This document shows, piece after piece, positions 8,570 to 16,108 of a stretch of 20,465 bases of DNA; the stretch's first letter is position 1; each line of letters opens with the position of its first letter. The position numbers and the translations under genes were made by a program. The notes beneath the pieces are model-generated. The model saw only the letters and a list, made by a program, of their open reading frames with translations, made no database searches and was not told where the DNA came from. The DNA comes from Porticoccaceae bacterium. Lineage in GTDB: Bacteria; Pseudomonadota; Gammaproteobacteria; Pseudomonadales; Porticoccaceae. Location of the stretch: the NCBI GenBank assembly GCA_028822945.1, contig JAPKCN010000007.1, positions 1-20,465 on the forward strand. Reading direction: 5' to 3'.

Positions 8570-8622
8570 CCCGTATCAGTTATATAAGGGTGTATCCGAA
8601 GGTTTAAACCGGCCTTTACACA

Positions 8623-10758
8623 TTACGTTATCAATGCCAAAACCTGCTTGGCGGCCTCGGGAATATTGGTTCCCGGTCCAAAGATCGCGGCCACACCGAC
8701 CGCCTCCAACTCGGCGTAGTCTTGGGGCGGAATAACACCGCCGCAAATAACTAGAATGTCGCCGGCATCCTGCGCTTTTAAGGCATCGATCAACTGCGGA
8801 ACCAGAGTTTTGTGGCCCGCCGCTTGCGATGAAATCCCGACGATGTGCACGTCGTTTTCGATCGCTTGACGCGCAGCCTCGGCGGGGGTTTGAAACATCG
8901 GCCCGACATCGACGTCAAAACCCATATCGGCAAATGCCGTGGCGATCACCTTGGCACCGCGATCGTGACCGTCCTGCCCCATCTTGACCACCAACATACG
9001 GGGCCTACGGCCCTGTTGTTGAGCAAATTCTTCAACCTGCCGCTGAATATCCATAAACCCCTGATCCCCTTGATAAGACGCGGCATAGACACCACTGATC
9101 GATCGCTGTTCAGCGCGATGCCGGCCCCACTCAGTCTCTAGCGCATCCGAAATCTCACCGACGCTAGCGCGCGCGCGCGCCGCATGCACCGCTAGTGTTA
9201 ACAGATTGCCTTGACCACTGCGCGCAGCCCCCGTGAGAGCGTCCAGCGTCGCCAAACACTGCGCCTCGTCGCGCTGCTCGCGCACCTGTTTAAGGCGCGC
9301 CACCTGAGACTCGCGCACCGCGCTATTGTCGATTGATAGCACGTCGACCTCGATCTCCGTCGCAGCCTGATATTTGTTGACGCCAACAATGACTTCCTCA
9401 CCGCGGTCAATCCGCGCTTGACGGATCGCCGCCGCTTCCTCAATACGCAATTTTGGCATGCCCGACTCGACCGCTCGCGTCATACCACCGAGCTCTTCGA
9501 CCTCATCGATCAAAACCTGCGCCGCTGCCACCAACTCGCCGGTCAAGGATTCGATGTAGTAAGAACCGGCGAGCGGATCAACGACTTGCGTAATACCGGT
9601 TTCCTCCTGAATTACCAACTGAGTATTGCGCGCAATGCGGGCTGAAAATTCGGTCGGCAGACCGAGCGCCTCGTCAAATGAATTGGTGTGCAGCGACTGG
9701 GTACCACCGAGCACTGCCGACATGGCCTCGATGGTGGTGCGCATGACATTATTGTAAGGATCCTTGCTGGTCAAACTGACACCGGATGTCTGACAGTGGG
9801 TGCGCAGCATCAGCGAGCGTGGATCCTTTGGCGCAAAATGCTTTTCCATCAGCGTGGCCCAAAGAATACGCGCGGCGCGTAGTTTTGCAATCTCCATAAA
9901 AAAATTCATGCCAATCGCAAAGAAAAACGACAGGCGAGGTGCAAAGCTGTCGACATCTAAACCCCGATCGATAGCGGTGCGGACATATTCGATACCGTCG
10001 GCGATGGTGTATGCCAGTTCTTGCACATTGGTAGCACCGGCCTCTTGCATATGGTAGCCAGAGATTGAGATTGAGTTAAACTTAGGCATGTACTCTGCGG
10101 TGTAGGCAATAATGTCGGCGACAATACGCATCGACGGGGCGGGTGGGTAGATGTAGGTATTGCGAACCATAAACTCTTTCAAAATATCGTTCTGTAGTGT
10201 GCCGGCCAACTGCTCCGGGTCCACTCCCTGCTCCTCGGCAGCGACAATATAACTGGCCATCACCGGCAACACAGCACCGTTCATGGTCATCGATACCGAG
10301 ACCTTGTCGAGCGGAATACTGTCGAATAGAATCTTCATATCCTCGACCGAGTCGATCGCGACGCCGGCCTTGCCAACATCGCCCTCGACCCGCGGATGGT
10401 CTGAATCGTAGCCGCGGTGGGTAGCCAAGTCGAAAGCGACCGACAAACCCTGTTGGCCGGCGGCAAGATTGCGCTTGTAAAAAGCATTCGATGCCTCGGC
10501 TGTGGAGAATCCCGCATACTGGCGCACCGTCCACGGACGGCCGGCGTACATACTCGCCTTGGGCCCTCGCATGTACGGCGCAAAACCCGGCAGGCTGTCG
10601 ATATGCTCTAGGTCGGCAGTATCCGCAGCGGTGTAAAGCGGTTTGATATGAATGCCCTCTGGCGTATGCCAAGTCATCTGTTCGGGCGTTAGACCGCGAG
10701 TTTCCTTGGTTAACAAGGCTTGCCAAGCGTCGAGGTCGGGCGATTTATTCTCTGACAT
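8623..10758 (-). CDS. mcm: Methylmalonyl-CoA mutase, single-chain adenosylcobalamin enzyme
   Basis: Rearranges (2R)-methylmalonyl-CoA to succinyl-CoA by adenosylcobalamin radical chemistry. At 711 residues it has the full one-subunit architecture: an N-terminal substrate-binding TIM barrel (RPWTVRQYAGF around 74-84, the CoA channel region) and a C-terminal cobalamin-binding domain. That domain carries the base-off motif DGHDRG, where His598 is the expected lower cobalt ligand, followed by the GxxxQ/GG elements (GISSQAAGHK; VICGGVIPP). It resembles the large subunit of the Propionibacterium enzyme and E. coli ScpA; no small subunit is present. It is the first gene of the operon, with GAGGG 9 nt before ATG 10758. 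MeaB, its chaperone, is the operon's last gene. The epimerase needed between PccB and this enzyme is not in the window. Confidence 0.96.
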   Translation of the reverse strand: MSENKSPDLDAWQALLTKETRGLTPEQMTWHTPEGIHIKPLYTAADTADLEHIDSLPGFAPYMRGPKASMYAGRPWTVRQYAGFSTAEASNAFYKRNLAAGQQGLSVAFDLATHRGYDSDHPRVEGDVGKAGVAIDSVEDMKILFDSIPLDKVSVSMTMNGAVLPVMASYIVAAEEQGVDPEQLAGTLQNDILKEFMVRNTYIYPPAPSMRIVADIIAYTAEYMPKFNSISISGYHMQEAGATNVQELAYTIADGIEYVRTAIDRGLDVDSFAPRLSFFFAIGMNFFMEIAKLRAARILWATLMEKHFAPKDPRSLMLRTHCQTSGVSLTSKDPYNNVMRTTIEAMSAVLGGTQSLHTNSFDEALGLPTEFSARIARNTQLVIQEETGITQVVDPLAGSYYIESLTGELVAAAQVLIDEVEELGGMTRAVESGMPKLRIEEAAAIRQARIDRGEEVIVGVNKYQAATEIEVDVLSIDNSAVRESQVARLKQVREQRDEAQCLATLDALTGAARSGQGNLLTLAVHAARARASVGEISDALETEWGRHRAEQRSISGVYAASYQGDQGFMDIQRQVEEFAQQQGRRPRMLVVKMGQDGHDRGAKVIATAFADMGFDVDVGPMFQTPAEAARQAIENDVHIVGISSQAAGHKTLVPQLIDALKAQDAGDILVICGGVIPPQDYAELEAVGVAAIFGPGTNIPEAAKQVLALIT

Positions 10759-10976
10759 AGGGGGTTTCCCTCAAGCGAAGATGCAACATGGGTGCAGCTT
10801 GCATGGATTAGTAGACTACTATGCCGTACGGAAAAACAGATGAACAGGGCAATTTACAGCAAAAAAAGCACAATTTTTGACATTTATTTAAGCAAAATTT
10901 GCCTTTTTGTGATTCAATATCAAAGTAAACTCACAATTTATAACGACAAGCACTAAGAATTACCGGATCCGAGCCT
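10759..10976. promoter_or_regulatory. Divergent control region between the propionate operon and the AraC regulator
   Basis: 218 bp without a gene, AT-rich towards the araC side. It holds a perfect 13-nt palindrome TAGTAGACTACTA (10809-10821), CCGTACGG (10824-10831), and GCAAAATTTGC (10892-10902). There are two direct copies of CACAATTT starting at 10869 and 10932, exactly 63 bp apart, about six helical turns; extended to 14 positions they match at 11. TTGTGA at 10907 and TCACAA at 10931 form an inverted pair. I could not identify a good paired -35/-10 on either strand. The region must contain the promoter of at least the mutase operon; operator roles are inferred. Confidence 0.55.
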
Positions 10977-11990
10977 ATGGCGACTATTTGTCAACATCAT
11001 GTTACCGCCTGCATGGCCAGTGCCGCGCGGCGACAGATCTCCCAGCGGGCGCTGCTCGAACGCGCGGGAATCAATCCGCAACTATTGCAAAGGCGCGATC
11101 AGCGATTTCATACCGATCAGGTGGCCCGACTGTTTAAATGCGTACAAGACAGTCTGGACGATGAATTTATGGGCTTTACCGAATCGCCCTGTCGGGTCGG
11201 ACTATTTGCCACCATGACCGATCTAGTTAGTCGCTGCGCGACACTTGGCGAACTGCTCGAACGCGCCATAAGATTTTATAATCTGGTCAACTGCGACATT
11301 GTTATGCACCTGTCACGACATACTCAACAGGCCTCTGTAAGTTTTACCATGCGCCGCCCGGAACTCGATAGTCAGCACTTTATGGCCGAGTGGTGGCTAG
11401 TCATCTGGCATCGCTTTCCAAGTTGGTATATCGGTGAGCCGATCCGCCTACAAGAGACCCACTTTACATTTGCCGCGCCGGCCCACCGCGACGAATTAAG
11501 CGTTATGTTTCCCGCTCAACTACAATTCAATTGCGCCGCCAATCAATTAATTTTCGACGCCTACTACCTCGATATGCCGCTGCGCCGCAACGCGCAGCAA
11601 TTGCGCGACTATTTGGCAAATATGCCGGTAGATCTGATGACCATACCCGGATCTGCAGACACCTTAGAGTCGCAAATTGAGCGGCATATCAGTCAGCGCC
11701 ATCCCGGCCGTCTAGAATTTTTTAGTCTACAAGATATGGCAGCACTGCTGGGTATTAGCGCACAAACGCTGCACCGACGCCTAGCCGCTAGCGATACCAG
11801 CTATCAAAAAATTAAGGACAACCTGCGCCGCGAGATGGCCATCCGTCAACTTACCGAGCAACGAATGACCGTCGAACAGGTTGCCGAGCGAGTAGGCTAC
11901 AGTGAATCGCGGTCGTTTACCCGCGCCTTTAGACACTGGACCGGGGTCACACCGCGCGAGTACCGTAAACAACGCAGCACCGGCAACTAA
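10977..11990 (+). CDS. AraC-family transcriptional regulator with arabinose-binding-type N-terminal domain
   Basis: DNA-binding regulator of 337 residues. Residues about 1-230 resemble the PF12625-type sensory domain seen in OruR/MmsR-like regulators. The last 100 residues hold the two helix-turn-helix motifs of the AraC/XylS family: LGISAQTLHRRL and, closing the protein, VAERVGYSESRSFTRAFRHWTGVTP in the usual final-helix pattern. It is divergent from the mutase operon across 218 bp, the classic position for a regulator of that operon, so it probably senses propionyl-CoA, methylmalonyl-CoA or a related acid. The effector is inferred, not seen. selD starts 35 bp after its stop in the same direction, so read-through into selD-selU is likely. 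The ribosome site before ATG 10977 is weak (GGA about 9 nt upstream). Confidence 0.88.
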   Translation: MATICQHHVTACMASAARRQISQRALLERAGINPQLLQRRDQRFHTDQVARLFKCVQDSLDDEFMGFTESPCRVGLFATMTDLVSRCATLGELLERAIRFYNLVNCDIVMHLSRHTQQASVSFTMRRPELDSQHFMAEWWLVIWHRFPSWYIGEPIRLQETHFTFAAPAHRDELSVMFPAQLQFNCAANQLIFDAYYLDMPLRRNAQQLRDYLANMPVDLMTIPGSADTLESQIERHISQRHPGRLEFFSLQDMAALLGISAQTLHRRLAASDTSYQKIKDNLRREMAIRQLTEQRMTVEQVAERVGYSESRSFTRAFRHWTGVTPREYRKQRSTGN

Positions 11991-12025
11991 CTAACGATTG
12001 CCTCTAGCAACTTCAGGGATAGATC

Positions 12026-13075
12026 ATGCGAACACCACTAAAACTCACCCAATTCAGCCATGGCGCAGGCTGCGGTTGTAAAATAGCCCCGGACAACTTG
12101 GCGCAGTTATTGCGCTCAGAGCTTTCGACTCCGCCCACCGGCAAACTTTTAGTCGGCAACCAACACAGTGACGACGCCGCGGTTTATGATCTTGGCGACG
12201 GTCGCGGAATTATTAGCACCACAGATTTTTTTATGCCGATCGTCGATGACCCTAGCGACTTTGGCCGGATTGCAGCGACCAACGCCCTCAGCGACATCTA
12301 CGCCATGGGTGGCACACCACTAATGGCCATCGCAATATTTGGCTGGCCAATCGACAAATTGCCATTGGAGACCGGCCGACAGGTAATAGAGGGCGGACGG
12401 GACACCTGCCATCGCGCTGGTATCCATCTTGCCGGCGGCCACTCGATCGACGCTCCGGAGCCTATTTTTGGACTCGCTGCCACTGGCATCGTGGACCTCG
12501 ATCAGCTCAAGAAAAATACTACCGCAAAGGTCGGCGACTCGCTATTTTTGACCAAACCACTCGGCATTGGCATTCTCACTACTGCCGAAAAACAGGGTCT
12601 ACTAGCCGATCAACATCGCCACCTCGCCGTCGATAGCATGCTGCAGCTCAACGATGTCGGCTGCCTCCTAGCCGGTATGAGTGGAGTCACCGCGATGACC
12701 GATGTCACCGGCTTTGGCCTGATCGGCCACCTGCTGGAAGTCTGTCGCGGCAGTGGTGTATCCGCTCACCTGAATATGCGCGCGCTACCGCTGATCGATC
12801 ACTGCGTTCTCGAGTACCGCGATCGCGGTGCCGTACCAGGCGGCAGTGCACGCAACTGGCGCAGCTATGGAGCTGCGGTGCTCGGTGCCAATACCGCCGA
12901 TCAACAACTGTTGTGCGATCCACAAACCAGCGGCGGGCTGCTGCTGGCGGTGCGCCCGAGCGCCCACGATGCAGTTACCGCGCTGCTCGATAGGGCTGGT
13001 TGCAACGCTAAACCAATCGGCCAACTGCGGGCTCAGGGTGAGGCTGGGGCGCTTATTGAAGTAATCGATCGTTAG
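12026..13075 (+). CDS. selD: Selenide, water dikinase (selenophosphate synthetase)
   Basis: Makes selenophosphate, the activated selenium donor, from selenide and ATP. The 349-residue protein starts with LTQFSHGAGCGCKI; Cys16 and Lys19 align with the essential Cys17 and Lys20 of E. coli SelD. The catalytic position is an ordinary cysteine codon, not a UGA selenocysteine as in some species. ATP-binding aspartates occur in HSDDAA and TTDFFMPIVDDP, with AIR-synthase-like N- and C-terminal halves. AGGGA lies 7 nt before ATG 12026. It precedes selU by 69 bp in the same direction, so selenophosphate here probably feeds tRNA 2-selenouridine. No selenocysteine insertion genes (selA, selB, selC) or selenoproteins are in the window. 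Confidence 0.96.
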   Translation: MRTPLKLTQFSHGAGCGCKIAPDNLAQLLRSELSTPPTGKLLVGNQHSDDAAVYDLGDGRGIISTTDFFMPIVDDPSDFGRIAATNALSDIYAMGGTPLMAIAIFGWPIDKLPLETGRQVIEGGRDTCHRAGIHLAGGHSIDAPEPIFGLAATGIVDLDQLKKNTTAKVGDSLFLTKPLGIGILTTAEKQGLLADQHRHLAVDSMLQLNDVGCLLAGMSGVTAMTDVTGFGLIGHLLEVCRGSGVSAHLNMRALPLIDHCVLEYRDRGAVPGGSARNWRSYGAAVLGANTADQQLLCDPQTSGGLLLAVRPSAHDAVTALLDRAGCNAKPIGQLRAQGEAGALIEVIDR

Positions 13076-13144
13076 GCCGCGACCAAGCCCGTCAGTGTGC
13101 TATGCTCGGGGGTTGAATTTTCTCTACAAGAGCGCCAAAAGGCG

Positions 13145-14251
13145 ATGAAAACACTCCCCGAGGTCGATGACTACCGCGCTCTGTTACTTGCCGAGACACC
13201 AATGCTCGACCTGCGTGCGGCGATCGAACACGCCTCGGGCAGCCTGCCCAGCGCCTATAATCTGCCTCTATTAAACGATGATGAGCGCCATCAGGTAGGT
13301 ATTTGCTATCGCAACAACGGTCAGCAGGCGGCGATCGATCTCGGTCATCAACTGGTGATTGGTGAGTTGCGCGAGCATCGGCTGACGATCTGGCATAATT
13401 ATCTAACACGCCATCCACAGGCAGTGCTGTACTGTGCTCGCGGCGGCCTGCGCTCAAAGATTAGCCAGCAGTGGTTAGCCGATAGAGGACTGGTCTACCC
13501 AAGGGTTGTTGGCGGTTATAAAGCGCTGCGCGGCTATCTTCTCGGGTACCTATCGGAGTTCTGCGCCAACGGCATGGTACTGGTGCTATCTGGCATGACC
13601 GGCACCGGCAAAACTACTATGCTACGGCAACTTGCACGCGCTATCGACCTCGAGGGAGCGGCCAACCACAAGGGTTCGAGTTTTGGCAGACCTCTCGGAG
13701 AGCAACCCTGTCAGGTAGATTTTGAAAACCGCATTGCACTAGATCTACTCAAGCTCTCGAATAGCGCTGACAACTCAAAAGCCGTCGTGATGGAAGATGA
13801 AAGCCGCATGATCGGCTCGCGGCAAGTGCCACCTGAACTGCTTGCGCGTATGGCAGATAGTCCGATCGCGGTTATCGATATGCCGTTTGACCAGCGCCTC
13901 GAAAACCTCTGGCAGGAGTATGTGGTCGAGCGCCATCGCCAGACTCTAGAAAAATACGGCGACGCCGGTGAAGAACACTTTGCCAGCTATTTAAAAGATA
14001 GCCTGTTACGGATTAAAAAACGCCTTGGCGGCTCGCGCACGCAGCAATTACTGGAGCAAATGGAACATGCCTTAGCTCACCAGCAAGGCGATCGGTTCGC
14101 CGCCCACCGGGACTGGTTAACTACCCTGACTCAGGATTACTACGATCCTATGTACCGCTATCAACTGGCGCAAAAAAAGCAGTCGATCGTATTTCGCGGC
14201 AGTGCCTCCGAGGTTGCCGAGTGGCTCACCTCGACTGCCGACCTGACTTAG
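13145..14251 (+). CDS. selU: tRNA 2-selenouridine synthase
   Basis: Also named MnmH/YbbB. Converts 2-thiouridine at the wobble position of tRNA-Lys/Glu/Gln to 2-selenouridine by way of a geranylated intermediate, using selenophosphate from SelD. From ATG 13145 the protein has 368 residues, close to the E. coli length. It has an N-terminal rhodanese domain with the catalytic cysteine at exactly residue 97 (VLYCARGG), then a P-loop GMTGTGKTT (150-158). An in-frame GTG at 13097 would add 16 residues with no family support. The ribosome site is poor (AAAAGG too close, AAGAG too far), consistent with coupling to selD upstream. The TAG stop overlaps the TAA stop of the convergent broken outer-membrane gene by four bases. 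Confidence 0.95.
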   Translation: MKTLPEVDDYRALLLAETPMLDLRAAIEHASGSLPSAYNLPLLNDDERHQVGICYRNNGQQAAIDLGHQLVIGELREHRLTIWHNYLTRHPQAVLYCARGGLRSKISQQWLADRGLVYPRVVGGYKALRGYLLGYLSEFCANGMVLVLSGMTGTGKTTMLRQLARAIDLEGAANHKGSSFGRPLGEQPCQVDFENRIALDLLKLSNSADNSKAVVMEDESRMIGSRQVPPELLARMADSPIAVIDMPFDQRLENLWQEYVVERHRQTLEKYGDAGEEHFASYLKDSLLRIKKRLGGSRTQQLLEQMEHALAHQQGDRFAAHRDWLTTLTQDYYDPMYRYQLAQKKQSIVFRGSASEVAEWLTSTADLT

Positions 14252-14891
14252 AAATCGCAGGTAAAACCGAGTGATATTTCTGCTATATCGTGGGGGTTGT
14301 CCAAGGCCACCTGACTAAACTCGAGTGTCGCCATGGTGTTTTTTGAAAAAGCATAGCCTATACCTGCGCCGAAATTGATACCGTTATATTTTGTTTTTCT
14401 GTCTATCTTAAACGTATCATTATAAAAGCCATCGAAGATGGGCAATTCGAAACAAACATCGCTCGGCAAGGACGAAAATAGGGAACTAGATTGGCTCACA
14501 ACCTCCCCGCGCGCGGCAAACAGGTTACCAAAAAACTCCATTGGCGATTTACCGGCAGCGGCGCCAAGGCGACTAACTCGAACGCTTTTACGTCTGCCTC
14601 TAGACTTACCTTGTCGGGAAAATATACCCCATGGGGGGAGTTATTCGCTGAGGGGTCTGACGCAAGCGAGCCTATTATCACGACTTCCTCGATGCGATTA
14701 TCACCATAGTCGGATAGCTCAAGGTCATCGAGTTCCCGCCGTTAAACCGATAGTGAGCGGCAAGTTGGTCGCTAATGGTGTGCAAATCAAACAGGTCGAT
14801 GCCGCCCCAACCAACCCTGCAATAAACACATCACTTGCCAAAACCACCGCCGGTAACGTCAGTGTCAACGCGACCAGCTAATTATATCCAT
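14248..14891 (-). pseudogene. Frameshifted outer-membrane beta-barrel protein gene
   Basis: No intact frame covers this stretch; the longest remaining piece is a 97-residue C-terminal frame (14541-14248). Reading the minus strand from ATG 14891 and restoring one missing base at each of four places gives a continuous frame of about 215 residues. The places are near 14878-14880, the GGG at 14815-14817, near 14738-14741, and the six-base T run (plus-strand A run) at 14530-14535. The restored protein has a Sec signal peptide (hydrophobic LVALTLTLPAVVLA, cleavage after Ala19), then SDVFIAGVGWGG, alternating beta-strand sequence (VKAFELVALAPLP; INFGAGIGYAF; MATLEFSQVAL), and a final phenylalanine (GFTCDF) as expected for BAM recognition. 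This fits small OmpA-like/OMP_b-brl barrels (PF13505 type). The function is unknown. Sequencing error is the main alternative to true decay. Confidence 0.72.
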
Positions 14892-15011
14892 GTAATCTGG
14901 TAACGAACTCCGTTAAAGTTTATCCAGCGCATGCAACCAGTAAGTAGCCCCTCGGGGCGAATTCGCGCTGAGTATAGGCGTTAAAATAAGGCTGGGCCGA
15001 AAAATTTTCAG

Positions 15012-15030
15012 CGTCGGCTGAGCCGGCGCA
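15012..15030 (-). terminator. Possible terminator after the DUF2288 gene
   Basis: On the minus strand a GC-rich hairpin (CGG/CCG core, extended to GCG/CGC across one mismatch) is followed after a short gap by AAAATTTTT (15009-15001). The T-run is displaced from the stem, so this is a modest candidate for the end of the hisB-hisH-DUF2288 transcript. Confidence 0.35.
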
Positions 15031-15065
15031 TAGCGCGCTTTTATTGGCGCGGCTAAAAGATTTAA

Positions 15066-15389
15066 TCACGGTTTGTGTGTGGCTTTTTGAATCAATACAA
15101 AGGGCGCAATTACCAACGCCCAAAACTGGCTATTGTCTCGCTGCCAGGCGATCGCACGCTGGTCATCGATTGGGTACACCGAGCCGTCGGCCAACCAAAC
15201 AGCTAACAGGTCGCTGCGGTCAGCGCGCAGGGCGCGGCCGATATCGATTAGGTCGAGGCGCTCTACGACCCCCAATAAATTGCCCGCTGCGTGGTGGTGC
15301 GCCAGTTCCTGCCAGGCGATTAGCGCCGTTTGACGCACCAGTTCGGTACCGATTTGGTCGAGTTCGGAAGGCGCTGGACGTCGACTCAT
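15066..15389 (-). CDS. DUF2288 family protein
   Basis: Small cytoplasmic protein of 107 residues from ATG 15389. It matches the DUF2288 pattern as I know it: ELVRQTALIAWQELAHHHAAG near the start, a LDLIDIGRALRADR segment, and a tryptophan-rich end (AIAWQRDNSQFWALVIAPFVLIQ). The function of the family is not established. It lies 27 bp after hisH and is probably co-transcribed with it, in the place where hisA would normally follow. An alternative TTG start at 15404 adds five residues and has AGGCGG 8 nt upstream, overlapping the hisH stop, so the longer form may be real. There is no signal peptide or clear membrane segment; the hydrophobic stretch near the C-terminus is too short. Confidence 0.78.
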   Translation of the reverse strand: MSRRPAPSELDQIGTELVRQTALIAWQELAHHHAAGNLLGVVERLDLIDIGRALRADRSDLLAVWLADGSVYPIDDQRAIAWQRDNSQFWALVIAPFVLIQKATHKP

Positions 15390-15416
15390 AAATAGTTTTA
15401 CCAAGCGATCAACCGC

Positions 15417-16076
15417 CTATATCTGCCAACCAACAAAATTTTGTAACAACTGCAGACCGCACGTGGCACTCTTTTCCGGATGAAACTGCACCGCGAACAA
15501 ATTGTCATGGGCGAGAGCCGCTGCAAACGGGATGCCGTAATGGCAGGCGCCGACAACCTGCGAGCTATCCGCCGCATCGACATAAAAACTGTGGACAAAA
15601 TAAAACCGACTAGCCTGTGGTATATCAGCCCAAAGTGGGTGTTCGACTGTCTGTTGCACGCTATTCCAGCCCATATGAGGCACTTTCAAAACGCCGCCAT
15701 CGGGTTGCTTTGGGGAAAATAATTTAACCTGCCCGGGTAGTAGGCCGAGGCAATCGACGCCGTCGTTCTCTTCACTAGTCCACATCAATGCCTGCATGCC
15801 AACACATATTGCTAACACTGGTTTGTTGCGGATCGCATCAGCGACCACTAGATCCAGCCCGAGACGTCGAATCTCGGCCATGCAATCGCGAATCGCACCC
15901 ACGCCCGGAAATACCACGCGATCGGCCGCAGAAATCGTCTCGGCATCGGCACTCACCGAAATACGCGCCTCGGGAGACACCCGCTCGAGCGCCTTGCCAA
16001 CCGAGTGTAGGTTGCCCATACCGTAGTCGATCACGGCGATATTCGGAGCTGCACGCGACACTACTGCGCACCGCAT
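15417..16076 (-). CDS. hisH: Imidazole glycerol phosphate synthase, glutaminase subunit HisH
   Basis: Releases ammonia from glutamine and channels it to HisF, the cyclase that makes imidazole glycerol phosphate in histidine synthesis. The 219-residue class I glutamine amidotransferase has the nucleophile Cys91 in AICVGMQALM and the dyad His199/Glu201 in VQFHPEKS. The fold opening IAVIDYGMGN (13-22) is also typical. ATG 16076 gives about ten residues before the conserved start, slightly long; a GTG a few codons in is possible, and neither has a strong ribosome site. It follows hisB by 32 bp. Its obligate partner hisF, and hisA, normally directly downstream, are absent here and must be elsewhere. 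Confidence 0.95.
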   Translation of the reverse strand: MRCAVVSRAAPNIAVIDYGMGNLHSVGKALERVSPEARISVSADAETISAADRVVFPGVGAIRDCMAEIRRLGLDLVVADAIRNKPVLAICVGMQALMWTSEENDGVDCLGLLPGQVKLFSPKQPDGGVLKVPHMGWNSVQQTVEHPLWADIPQASRFYFVHSFYVDAADSSQVVGACHYGIPFAAALAHDNLFAVQFHPEKSATCGLQLLQNFVGWQI

Positions 16077-16108
16077 GTGATGCCAGTGGTTACCCGACTA
16101 ATTGGCAC

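Noticed and set aside
10907..10936. TTGTGA/TCACAA as a CRP site
   Set aside because: The half-sites are 18 bp apart; a CRP site needs about 6 bp between TGTGA and TCACA.
14438..14881. 147-residue plus-strand frame opposite the barrel pseudogene
   Set aside because: It is rich in Arg, Pro and Thr with no family resemblance; the minus strand explains the stretch far better once the frameshifts are recognised.
14944..14956. GCCCCTCGGGGC hairpin as a terminator
   Set aside because: The stem is tiny with a minimal loop and no T-tract on either strand.
14920..15123. 67-residue frame on the minus strand downstream of the DUF2288 gene
   Set aside because: It overlaps the 3' end of the DUF2288 gene in another frame, has no recognisable domain or ribosome site, and covers the terminator-like hairpin.
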